A stretch of 5,756 bases of DNA from DATBFX01 sp036558305 (GTDB lineage: Bacteria > Chloroflexota > Chloroflexia > Thermomicrobiales > UBA6265), in contig DATBFX010000189.1 of the NCBI GenBank assembly GCA_036558305.1, forward strand, positions 1-5,756, read 5' to 3'. Under the pieces are notes generated by a model that was given only the letters and a program-made list of their open reading frames with translations, was not told where the DNA came from and did not search any database. How positions within the stretch are numbered: the first letter of the stretch is position 1; every line of letters begins with the position of its first letter. Made by a program: the position numbers and the translations under genes. Below are positions 1-5,425 of the stretch, piece by piece.

Positions 1-110
1 GGTCCGCCCCTACGGAACCACGACGCCTGCGTTGGCTGTGACCCATCTGGGCGCAGTAGATGCCGGCCAGTGAAGGCGCGACCACAACCAACCATGGCCC
101 AGGCCGCACC

Positions 111-497
111 CTACCCTCCCACAGAGAATGCTCGCGCCGCCGCCAGCGCCTCCCGCAGTCTCCCTTCTCGGATCGCCTCGGCGGGTGAGGTGTCGCCGAG
201 TTGCGGATTCAGACCGATGAACCAAGCCTTCACCGTTCGGGGAGCATCTCCGGTCATGAGGAGTCGCGCGATCTCGTAGGTCGTGCGCAGACGCTGCTCC
301 ATCTCGTGGTCGCGAATGGTCTCCACTTCGCCGTTCGCCCAGCGGGTCACCGTCTTGCCGTCGTTGACGCCGGCGATAAACGCGGTCAGTCGCCGCGAGA
401 GGAGTTCCTGCAACAGGCCGGCGACTTCGCTGACGGGGGCAAGCGTTGCCTGTCGATGGACCTGCTCGTTCAACAGATTGGCCGCTGGTCTCTCCAT
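111..497 (-). CDS. Xre/DUF2384-like (MbcA/ParS-type) small protein, possible antitoxin or DNA-binding regulator
   Basis: The protein is 128 aa from ATG at 497. An in-frame TTG at 530 would add 11 residues (MEWLIAWGRVA). I prefer ATG because a purine-rich GGGAAGGG lies about 6 nt upstream, and because the TTG falls inside a phased repeat that looks like an operator. Residues about 30-60 (from ATG) form a helix-turn-helix-like stretch, LSRRLTAFIAG...TVTRWANGE. The C-terminal half, containing VKAWFIGLNPQLGDTSPAEAI and ending AAARAFSVGG, matches the Trp...NP.L....P toxin-binding/DUF2384 signature seen in Xre-MbcA-ParS antitoxin-like proteins. Family members usually pair with a RES-domain toxin encoded directly downstream. 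Here the downstream side is cut off after 110 bases, and what is visible does not look like a RES start. The family call is from motif recognition by eye; an antitoxin role is inference. An orphan regulator is the main alternative. Confidence 0.72.
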   Translation of the reverse strand: MERPAANLLNEQVHRQATLAPVSEVAGLLQELLSRRLTAFIAGVNDGKTVTRWANGEVETIRDHEMEQRLRTTYEIARLLMTGDAPRTVKAWFIGLNPQLGDTSPAEAIREGRLREALAAARAFSVGG

Positions 498-530
498 GGC
501 GACCCTTCCCCATGCGATTAGCCACTCCAA
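498..530 (-). other. Alternative upstream TTG start of the DUF2384-like gene
   Basis: The reading frame of the DUF2384-like gene stays open to TTG at 530-528, which has AAGGGA about 3-4 nt upstream. Use of this start would give a 139-aa protein. The TTG is part of the third copy of an 11-bp phased CAATG repeat (minus-strand CATTG), so its match to a start codon may be incidental. N-terminal mapping would decide. Confidence 0.3.
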
Positions 531-554
531 TGTCCCTTCAATGGGACGCCAATG
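528..554. promoter_or_regulatory. Three CAATG boxes at 11-bp spacing: candidate operator
   Basis: CAATG occurs at 528-532, 539-543 and 550-554, each start exactly 11 bp after the previous one. The outer two copies share the longer core CCAATGTC (527-534, 549-556). The array lies between the extended -10 element at 557-565 and the ATG at 497, so it would overlap the transcription start and leader of the DUF2384-like gene. One helical turn per repeat places all copies on one DNA face, as expected for cooperative binding by an oligomeric helix-turn-helix protein. Autoregulation by the encoded protein is inference. Confidence 0.45.
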
Positions 555-556
555 TC

Positions 557-565
557 ACTATACCA
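557..565 (-). promoter_or_regulatory. Extended -10 promoter for the DUF2384-like gene
   Basis: Read on the minus strand the sequence is TGGTATAGT, a TGn-TATAGT extended -10 (5 of 6 to TATAAT), with predicted start near 550. A perfect TTGACA occurs at 571-576, but only 8 nt from the hexamer. That is too close to act as its -35, so I treat this as an extended -10 promoter. It lies 62 bp beyond the end of the permease gene and suggests the small gene is transcribed independently of the transporter unit. Confidence 0.4.
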
Positions 566-626
566 GTCGCTGTCAAGTATCGTCCGCACAGATGGGAGCG
601 GCTTGCGCCCGCGCGGTAGCAGACGA

Positions 627-1532
627 TCACCGCGTTCTCAGACGCGGATCGAGCGCGTCGCGCAACCCGTCACCGACCATGTTCACCGCGATCACGACGA
701 CCGTGATCGCGAGACCGGGGAAGGTGCTCATCCACCAGGCGGTGCGGATCCATTCGCGCCCGGAGGCGAGGTCGCTGCCCCACTCGGGGGTTGGTGCCTG
801 GGCGCCGAGCCCAAGGAAACTGAGGGCGGCGCCGATGATGATCGCCCACCCCATCGCGACGGTGGCGAGGACCATCACCGGGGCGACGACGTTGGGCAGG
901 ATGTGTCGGACGATGATCCGGCCGTTGCCGGTACCGATGACGCGGGCGGCTTCGACGTACGCTTGGTCGCGCGCCGCCAAGTAGGAACCGCGGACGAGAC
1001 GGACGAACCCAGGGATTAGCGAGATCCCAACCGCGATCGAGACGTTGACGACGCTGCTGCCGAGGACGGCGACGACGCCGAGCGCGAGCAAGATGCCGGG
1101 GAAGGCGAGCATGACGTCCATAAAGCGCGAGATGAGACGGTCCGTCCAGCCACCGTAGTAGCCCGAGAGCATCCCGAGCGGGAGACCGGCGCCGGCGGCG
1201 ATGGCGATCGCGACGATGCCGACGAGGACGGTCAGACGGCCGCCCAGCATGATCCGGCTCAAGATGTCGCGGCCGATCGTGTCGGTGCCGAACGGGTGGC
1301 TCCAGGTCGGAGGGCCGTCGGTGTTGGTCGTATCGACGGCGATCGGGTCGTACGGCGTGATCACCGGGGCGAGGATCACGATCACCCCGACCACGAGCAG
1401 CACGACCAGCCCGGCAGTCGCGCCCTTGTTCTTGAACAGCCGGGACAGCGTCTCCTGAAACCACGTCCGATGCGCCCGGCTTGCCGCCTCGGTGAGCGCG
1501 ACCTGTGGCCTCGTAAGCGCCTGCGCCTCCAT
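627..1532 (-). CDS. ABC transporter permease, DppC/OppC family (peptide/nickel-type importer)
   Basis: This is a 301-aa inner-membrane subunit that forms the translocation channel with the DppB-type partner encoded just upstream. An N-terminal cytoplasmic stretch (1-38) leads to the first membrane segment at about 39-59, typical of the OppC N-terminal domain. It is followed by the family hallmark HPFGTDTIGRDILSR (79-93). Four to five further hydrophobic segments follow (about 99-123, 138-160, 163-180, 218-243, 272-288). The EAA loop that docks the ATPase is clear at about 191-219 (AYVEAARVIGTG...HILPNVVAPV), and the C-terminus GDGLRDALDPRLR is characteristic. Length is normal. The ATG at 1532 is supported by AGGAA (1539-1543 on the plus strand as TTCCT) 6 nt upstream. 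No ATPase gene follows in the 96 bp before the next promoter. The substrate cannot be read from sequence; peptides are the default for the family. Confidence 0.93.
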   Translation of the reverse strand: MEAQALTRPQVALTEAASRAHRTWFQETLSRLFKNKGATAGLVVLLVVGVIVILAPVITPYDPIAVDTTNTDGPPTWSHPFGTDTIGRDILSRIMLGGRLTVLVGIVAIAIAAGAGLPLGMLSGYYGGWTDRLISRFMDVMLAFPGILLALGVVAVLGSSVVNVSIAVGISLIPGFVRLVRGSYLAARDQAYVEAARVIGTGNGRIIVRHILPNVVAPVMVLATVAMGWAIIIGAALSFLGLGAQAPTPEWGSDLASGREWIRTAWWMSTFPGLAITVVVIAVNMVGDGLRDALDPRLRTR

Positions 1533-1546
1533 CTGCCGTTCCTGTG

Positions 1547-1648
1547 AGTCGTCAGTCCTCAGTCGTCAGTCGTCAGAACGACAGGGGAGCCGTCCGTCTA
1601 TCTGTCTGTTCGTCACAACTAACGACTAACGACTGACGACTGACGACT
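1547..1648. repeat. Inverted array of four 7-bp repeats on each side (28-bp imperfect stem)
   Basis: The left arm is four tandem heptamers: AGTCGTC, AGTCCTC, AGTCGTC, AGTCGTC (1547-1574). The right arm is four complementary heptamers: AACGACT, AACGACT, GACGACT, GACGACT (1621-1648). They are separated by 46 nt. In the minus-strand transcript, 27 of 28 positions pair: the two AACGACT units give G-U wobbles, and one G-G mismatch remains. It fills most of the 120-bp gap between the two permease genes. No U-tract follows the stem, so a strong intrinsic terminator is unlikely; mRNA stabilisation, processing or partial attenuation are possible. A further AACGACT lies in the end of the upstream coding region (1660-1666). 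Confidence 0.75.
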
Positions 1649-1652
1649 CCGT

Positions 1653-2585
1653 TCAGACCAACGACTCGTACTTGATGCGTGGGTCGAGCCAGGCGTAGGA
1701 GAGATCGACGAGGATGTTGAGGACGACGTAGATGACGGCACCGAAGAGGACGACGCCCTGGATGAGCGGAAAATCTTTGGCGAGGATCGCGGTGATGGCG
1801 AGGCGACCGAACCCCTGGCGGGCAAAGACGGTTTCGATCACGACCGCACCGCCCAGCAGGTTGCCGAATTGCAGACCCATGATCGTGACGACCGGGATCA
1901 GCGCGTTGCGCAGCGCGTGCCGGAGGATCACGGTTCGCTGGTGCAAACCCTTGGCGCGGGCGGTCAGCACGTAATCCTGGCGCATCACCTCTAGCAGGCT
2001 GGAGCGAACGAGGCGGGCGATGATCGCCGCGAAGTTGGCGCCGAGGGCGAGGGCCGGTAGAAAGATGTGTCGCCAGTCGCCGATCCCGGTCGCCGGGAAC
2101 CAGCCGAGGCGGACGGAGAAGATCAGGATCAGCAGCAGACCGATCCAGAAGTCGGGCATCGAGACACCGAAGAGGGCGGTCCCCATACTGAGACTATCGA
2201 GCCAGGTGTTCTGACGCACGGCGGCGATGACGCCGAGCGTCACCCCGAGGGCGACAGCCATCCCCATTGCCGCGAAGGCGAGGCGAAGGGTGGACGGGAA
2301 GACGGCGATGATCTCCTTCGAAACCGGGCGCCGGGTGTGGATCGAGGTGCCGAAGTCGCCGCGGAGGACGCGCCCCATGTAGTCGGCGTACTGGACGTAG
2401 AGCGGTCGATCCAGACCGAGTTCGTGCCGCAGGTTGGCGATGTCCTCGGCGGACGCGGGCGCCCCCTGCAGCATGATCGTCGCCGGGTCCCCCGGCAGCA
2501 GGTGGACCATCATGAACACCGCCAGCGTGACCCCGATCAGCACCGGGATCGCGCTGACGAGCCGTTGGGTTAGGAAGCGAAGCAA
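1653..2585 (-). CDS. ABC transporter permease, DppB/OppB family
   Basis: This is a 310-aa inner-membrane channel subunit. It begins LLRFLTQRLVSAIPVLIGVT, the classic DppB N-terminal amphipathic lead and first membrane segment (about 10-30). HLLPGDPA and the ELGLDRPLYVQYADY...RGDFGTS signature follow (about 53-81). Further membrane segments lie near 100-124, 135-158, 172-192, 235-252 and 277-297. The EAA ATPase-docking loop is DYVLTARAKGL...LRHALRNALIPV (204-232). The end, DLSYAWLDPRIKY, is typical. The start is TTG (2585): an in-frame TGA sits three codons upstream, and no ATG or GTG gives the full N-terminus. Its best ribosome site lies inside the adjacent palindromic repeat. It is second of two membrane genes downstream of the binding-protein gene, 139 bp away, and it precedes the DppC-type gene by 120 bp. 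Confidence 0.93.
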   Translation of the reverse strand: MLRFLTQRLVSAIPVLIGVTLAVFMMVHLLPGDPATIMLQGAPASAEDIANLRHELGLDRPLYVQYADYMGRVLRGDFGTSIHTRRPVSKEIIAVFPSTLRLAFAAMGMAVALGVTLGVIAAVRQNTWLDSLSMGTALFGVSMPDFWIGLLLILIFSVRLGWFPATGIGDWRHIFLPALALGANFAAIIARLVRSSLLEVMRQDYVLTARAKGLHQRTVILRHALRNALIPVVTIMGLQFGNLLGGAVVIETVFARQGFGRLAITAILAKDFPLIQGVVLFGAVIYVVLNILVDLSYAWLDPRIKYESLV

Positions 2586-2588
2586 GGA

Positions 2589-2720
2589 CCCTCACCCCCG
2601 GCCCCTCTCCCGGTGCGCGGGAGAGGGGTGTGTTTCCATAGGGCTACTTGCCACACGGGACAACATGCCCCCGGCAATCCTCCCCTCTCCCGCGCACCGG
2701 GAGAGGGGCCGGGGTGAGGG
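2589..2720. repeat. 132-bp palindromic element with 39/40-bp inverted arms
   Basis: The left arm at 2589-2628 and right arm at 2682-2720 are reverse complements except for one extra C in the left arm. Each begins or ends with CCCTCACCCC / GGGGTGAGGG. Each arm is itself a hairpin: CCCCTCTCCCG pairs with CGGGAGAGGGG across a 5-nt loop (left arm 2602-2628). The 53-nt centre (2629-2681) shows no reading frame of note. The element occupies nearly the whole binding-protein/permease gap, starting 4 nt after the binding-protein stop codon and ending 3 nt before the permease TTG. No direct target duplication flanks it. Similar C-rich/G-rich palindromes are dispersed repeats in several high-GC bacteria. 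Here it would fold in the operon mRNA and could protect the upstream message or dampen readthrough. Confidence 0.85.
2592..2599 (-). promoter_or_regulatory. Shine-Dalgarno site of the DppB-type gene, inside the repeat arm
   Basis: On the minus strand the repeat reads GGGGGTGA, 7 of 8 to the ideal GGAGGTGA, followed by 6 nt and then TTG. It belongs to the outer end of the palindromic element, so folding of the long stem would hide it and opening by ribosomes or by a shorter local fold would expose it. This match is the main support for the TTG start. Confidence 0.5.
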
Positions 2721-2724
2721 TAAT

Positions 2725-4410
2725 CTAGGAAATCGTCGTGTCGTAGTAGTACGGGTAGGCGTTGGCGTCGAAGACGATGCCCTGAAGTTTCTTCTGGGCG
2801 ACGATCAGGGCGACTTTCTGCTGGATCGGGATCGCCGCGGCCTGGTCCCAGAGGATGACCTGTGCCTGGTGGTAGAGGTCGCAGCGCTTCGCCTCGTCCC
2901 CTTCTTGCGCGGCCTGATCGACCAGCGAGTCAAAGTCCGGATTGTTGAAATGCGACCAGTTGAACCCGGACTCGATATTGCGGGAATGGTAGGTCGACGA
3001 AAGCTGGTCCGGGTCGGGGCTCCAGAAGAAGAAGTCGGCGAAGTTTTGCGGTCCCTTCTGGTAGGTGCTGAAGATACTCGGTTGGCTTTCGAACTGGATC
3101 TGCATGTCGATGCCGACCTGCTTGTAGGTCGCCTGCATCAACTGCGCGATGTCTTTGAAGTCGTTGGAGGTGTTGGAAAGGAAGAGGATCTGCAGTTTCT
3201 GGCCATTCTTCTCCCGGAAGTCGCCGTTCTTCGTCCAGCCCGCCGCATCGAGCGTCTGGTTCGCCTTGTCGAGGTCGAACTTGACGTAGCCGTCGAGATC
3301 GGCGTCGTAGCAGGGCGTGAGCGGGTCGAGCAAGGAATGGGACGGTTTGTAGACGCCCTTGTAGAGGGTGGTGACGATCGTGTCCTGGTCGGTTGCGAGC
3401 AGGCAAGCCTGCCGCACCGCCACGTCGTCGGTCGGTGGCTTCTGCGTGTTGACGAGGATCATCCGCGGCTGCCCGGGTGTCCCCGACTGGAGGACCTGGT
3501 AGTTGTCGTCGTCCTGGTAGCGGACGACGTCCTGCGGCCGGACCTCCTCGATCGCCATCACTTCGCCGTTGTCGAGGGCCGAGACGCGGGTCGACGGTTC
3601 GGGGATGATCTTCCAGTCGATTTCGTCGAGGTAGGCGGCGTCCTGGTGGGCGAAGTAGGAGGCGCCCCACTTGTAGTCGGGGTTGCGGACCATCGTGAAG
3701 TGGTCCTGCTTGACGTATTCCTTGTACATGAAGGGACCGGTGCCGACGGGGTGGTTGTTGATATCGGCGCCGAGGTCCTGGTACGCCTTGGGCGAGACGG
3801 GGCGGGGGATGGCGGTGACCCCGATGTAGGTGAGGAAGGGCGAGAAGGGCGCGGTCATGACGATCTTGGCCGTATAGTCGTCGACGACCTCGGTGTGGTC
3901 GTAGGGACCGATCAGGCTGCGTCCGATCGACTTGGTGGCGGGGTCGGCGATGCGATCGAAGGTGAATTTGACGGAGTTGGCGGTAAAGGGCTCGCCGTTG
4001 TGGAAGGCGACATCGTTGCGGAGGTGGAACGTGTACTCCTTGCCGTCGGGGGAGATGTCCCAGGAGGAGGCGAGACCGGGATAGAACTTGCCGTCGGCCG
4101 GGTTGCGCCAGAGGAGAGGGTCGTAGATGTGGATCAGGATCCGGCTCGTGGCGGCGAGACCGGTCGTCTGCGGATCGAGGGTATCGGGGTCCTGCCAGGC
4201 GCCGAAGACGAACGTGCCGCCCGGCTGTCCCTGCGCTCGCGTCCGAAGGCCGGGTGTCCGGGTTGCGGGTCCGGCCATCGCCGGGCTCGCCATGACGATC
4301 GAGGCGATGGCCGGTGCGGTCATGCCGATCGCCGCTGCTCGCTTGACGAAGTCGCGCCGGCTGATCCGGCCGGCCTTGAAGTCCTCGACGAGTTCGATCT
4401 GACGTCGCAT
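2725..4410 (-). CDS. ABC transporter substrate-binding protein, SBP_bac_5 family (DppA/OppA/NikA-like), Tat-exported
   Basis: This 561-aa extracytoplasmic binding protein would capture the solute for the two permeases downstream. The N-terminus has a twin-arginine signal: ISRRDFVKRAA at about 16-26, a hydrophobic stretch at about 27-44, and a likely AMA|G cleavage after residue 46. There is no lipobox Cys. Mature family 5 features begin with GGTFVFGAWQDPDTLDPQ (64-81). They continue through IYDPLLWRNP and the signature YTFHLRNDVAFHNGEPFTANSVKFTFDR (split here as YTFHLRNDVAFHNGEPF, 126-142, and SVKFTFDR, 146-153), then NHPVGTGPFMYKEY. Length is normal. ATG at 4410 has a strong AGGAGG site (4419-4424) 8 nt upstream. 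A Tat signal implies export of the folded protein. It lies 120 bp downstream of the GntR gene and has no convincing promoter of its own. The solute is not readable; peptides, nickel chelates and sugars all occur in this family. Confidence 0.94.
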   Translation of the reverse strand: MRRQIELVEDFKAGRISRRDFVKRAAAIGMTAPAIASIVMASPAMAGPATRTPGLRTRAQGQPGGTFVFGAWQDPDTLDPQTTGLAATSRILIHIYDPLLWRNPADGKFYPGLASSWDISPDGKEYTFHLRNDVAFHNGEPFTANSVKFTFDRIADPATKSIGRSLIGPYDHTEVVDDYTAKIVMTAPFSPFLTYIGVTAIPRPVSPKAYQDLGADINNHPVGTGPFMYKEYVKQDHFTMVRNPDYKWGASYFAHQDAAYLDEIDWKIIPEPSTRVSALDNGEVMAIEEVRPQDVVRYQDDDNYQVLQSGTPGQPRMILVNTQKPPTDDVAVRQACLLATDQDTIVTTLYKGVYKPSHSLLDPLTPCYDADLDGYVKFDLDKANQTLDAAGWTKNGDFREKNGQKLQILFLSNTSNDFKDIAQLMQATYKQVGIDMQIQFESQPSIFSTYQKGPQNFADFFFWSPDPDQLSSTYHSRNIESGFNWSHFNNPDFDSLVDQAAQEGDEAKRCDLYHQAQVILWDQAAAIPIQQKVALIVAQKKLQGIVFDANAYPYYYDTTIS

Positions 4411-4418
4411 CGGGATCT

Positions 4419-4424
4419 CCTCCT
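4419..4424 (-). promoter_or_regulatory. Consensus AGGAGG ribosome binding site of the binding-protein gene
   Basis: Perfect AGGAGG on the minus strand, 8 nt before ATG. It is much stronger than the sites of the regulator and permease genes, which fits the usual excess of binding protein over membrane subunits. Confidence 0.75.
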
Positions 4425-4428
4425 GTGC

Positions 4429-4449
4429 CGCCGTCTCTGCAAGACGGCG
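4429..4449 (-). other. Leader hairpin just upstream of the binding-protein ribosome site
   Basis: CGCCGTCT (minus strand) pairs with AGACGGCG, an 8-bp perfect stem closed by a 5-nt loop. It ends 4 nt before the AGGAGG. No U-run follows, so it is not a standard terminator. It could protect the 5' end of a processed message or keep the ribosome site single-stranded. The rest of the 120-bp regulator/binding-protein gap holds an unused Shine-Dalgarno-like AAAGGAGGT (4515-4523), and I found no promoter I could trust there. Confidence 0.45.
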
Positions 4450-4530
4450 ACCGCGGGGTATCGGATAGCGCGTCGAAGAGCTCTGCGCGAGGTACGCGTG
4501 TCGTGTGAGGGTAGACCTCCTTTCCGAAAG

Positions 4531-5199
4531 TTACAACGTCACCCGGAGTAACTCCCGCGACCGTTCGATGTGATCGACCATCGCTTGCCGCGCCGCGCCA
4601 GCGTCCCGGTCCGCGATCGCGGCGACGATGCGGTCGTGCGAGGCATAGTCGGACGGTTCGATCCCGTAGCGGGTCATGTGGGCGTGCCAGAGCCAGGCGG
4701 TGAGGGTGAGGATCCGATCGGCGGACTCGGCCAGGAAGGTGTTGCGGGCGATCCGGGCGATCTCGCGGTGGAGTCGTTGATCGACGTCGAGGAAGGCGGC
4801 GAAGGAACCGTCGTCCTCGGCGGCGTGGACCGCGCGATTGAGCGCGGTGAGCGATGCCACGGCCGGTTCGTCGGCGCGGCGGGCGGCGAAGCGGGCGGTT
4901 TCTCCCTCGACGGCGAGGCGTGCTTCAAAGAGCTGCTGCACCTCCTGCAACCCGAGTTGGGCGACGACGAGACCGCGCCGGGGGAAGATGACGACGAGGC
5001 GCTCGCCGGCGAGGCGACGGAGCGCCTCGCGCACGGGAGTGCGACCGATGCCGAGGCGGGCGACGAGCGCCGGCTCGCTGAGGGCGGTCCCAGGGGGGAT
5101 CTCGACCGTGACGATCAACCGCTTCAGTCGCTGGTAGGCGACATCGGCGGCCGACGCATCGGCGAACCCGATTGGAGGAGCGAGGGTTTCGAGCGGCAT
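4531..5199 (-). CDS. GntR-family transcriptional regulator with FCD ligand-binding domain
   Basis: This 222-aa cytoplasmic DNA-binding protein has a winged helix-turn-helix at about 18-80, with the GntR hallmark LSEPALVARLGIGRTPVREAL (split: LSEPALVARLGIG, 40-52; RTPVREALRRLAGERLV, 53-69) and the wing PRRGLVVA. The all-helical C-terminal half (about 85-215) is FCD/VanR-like. Candidate metal/effector residues sit in the usual pattern: D140 and H144 in DVDQRLHREI, H188 in SHDRIVAAI and H210 in MVDHI. FCD regulators typically bind small carboxylic acids and release DNA on binding. ATG at 5199 has only a weak GGTTGATGGA upstream. A promoter and palindromic operator lie directly in front, so autorepression and control of the downstream transporter genes are likely. 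The transporter's substrate, or a product of it, is the natural effector guess. Confidence 0.93.
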   Translation of the reverse strand: MPLETLAPPIGFADASAADVAYQRLKRLIVTVEIPPGTALSEPALVARLGIGRTPVREALRRLAGERLVVIFPRRGLVVAQLGLQEVQQLFEARLAVEGETARFAARRADEPAVASLTALNRAVHAAEDDGSFAAFLDVDQRLHREIARIARNTFLAESADRILTLTAWLWHAHMTRYGIEPSDYASHDRIVAAIADRDAGAARQAMVDHIERSRELLRVTL

Positions 5200-5214
5200 T
5201 CCATCAACCCGTAT

Positions 5215-5234
5215 GCGTGTGATATATCAGACGC
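5215..5234. promoter_or_regulatory. 20-bp near-perfect palindrome: candidate operator of the GntR regulator
   Basis: GCGTGTGATATATCAGACGC differs from its own reverse complement at a single base pair; the central TGATATATCA is perfect. It begins just after the predicted transcription start (near 5235) and ends 15 bp before the ATG, an ideal place for repression. FCD-type GntR proteins commonly bind short AT-centred palindromes of this sort. I found no second full copy before the binding-protein gene. Confidence 0.65.
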
Positions 5235-5240
5235 CTCTCA

Positions 5241-5269
5241 ATCCTAGATAACCTTGTACGGGCTGTCAA
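5241..5269 (-). promoter_or_regulatory. Sigma70-like promoter of the gntR-transporter unit
   Basis: On the minus strand there is a perfect -35 TTGACA (5269-5264), a 17-nt spacer and -10 TAGGAT (5246-5241, 4 of 6 to TATAAT). The predicted start near 5235 gives a leader of about 35 nt that contains the palindromic operator. The local sequence is clearly more AT-rich than its surroundings. Confidence 0.6.
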
Positions 5270-5277
5270 TGTGTCGA

Positions 5278-5344
5278 TCGGGACGCGGCGTGCGTCAACG
5301 TTTTTGCCGCGTCGGAGCATCGGGGGAGGCACGCCGCGTCCCGA
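5278..5344. repeat. 16-bp perfect inverted repeat with 35-nt loop and an internal competing arm
   Basis: Arms TCGGGACGCGGCGTGC (5278-5293) and its exact complement (5329-5344) enclose 35 nt. The loop carries a second copy of GCCGCGTC (5306-5313) that can pair with the left arm's GACGCGGC (5282-5289) in place of the right arm's copy (5333-5340), so two stems exclude each other. It lies 82 bp after the sortase stop and 9 bp before the -35 of the gntR promoter. It probably serves as a transcript boundary for the sortase gene, although no U-tract follows it on the minus strand. A dispersed palindromic repeat is the alternative. The remaining 5345-5425 shows nothing I can name. Confidence 0.65.
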
Positions 5345-5425
5345 AAATACCGACGCCCATGCATTCGAGCACTCGTCAGGCGCTCGGTACCCTTGTGGCG
5401 CGCGACCTACGCCGGCGCGGGGCGG

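Noticed and set aside
1..95. Possible minus-strand gene starting ATG at 95 and running off the left edge (partner toxin?)
   Set aside because: It is open for 31 codons (MVGCGRAFTG...), but there is no good ribosome site, no RES-like motif, and another frame is equally open. Too short to support.
10..525. 171-codon minus-strand frame overlapping the DUF2384-like gene
   Set aside because: Arg/Gly-rich shadow in another frame; the DUF2384-like frame has recognisable motifs and this one has none.
571..576. Perfect TTGACA as the -35 of the DUF2384-like promoter
   Set aside because: Only 8 nt from TATAGT; at 17 nt the downstream hexamer is ATTGGC, a poor -10. It may be chance or an overlapping weak promoter.
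577..626. Intrinsic terminator after the DppC-type gene
   Set aside because: Only short GC matches (4-5 bp) and no U-tract on the minus strand.
283..1019. Plus-strand frames across the DUF2384-like start and the DppC-type gene
   Set aside because: They are antisense to confident genes and have Arg/Asp-rich or Ser/Arg-rich composition without motifs.
2580..2730. Target-site duplication around the palindromic element
   Set aside because: The flanks AGCAAGGA and TAATCTAGGA give no direct repeat at the element's edges, so recent transposition is not supported.
4459..4508. Second GntR operator before the binding-protein gene (TATCGGATA at 4459-4467, GTGTGA at 4503-4508)
   Set aside because: Neither reproduces the TGATATATCA core; matches are no better than chance for this length.
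2434..4551. 705-codon open frame on the plus strand
   Set aside because: It lies antisense to the SBP_bac_5 gene, the palindromic element and the start of the DppB-type gene. Its translation is low-complexity Val/Asp/Gly/Arg-rich, a typical mirror of high-GC coding sequence.
5294..5313. TTTTT at 5301-5305 as a plus-strand terminator U-tract
   Set aside because: No plus-strand gene leads into it, and the run precedes rather than follows the main stem's second arm.
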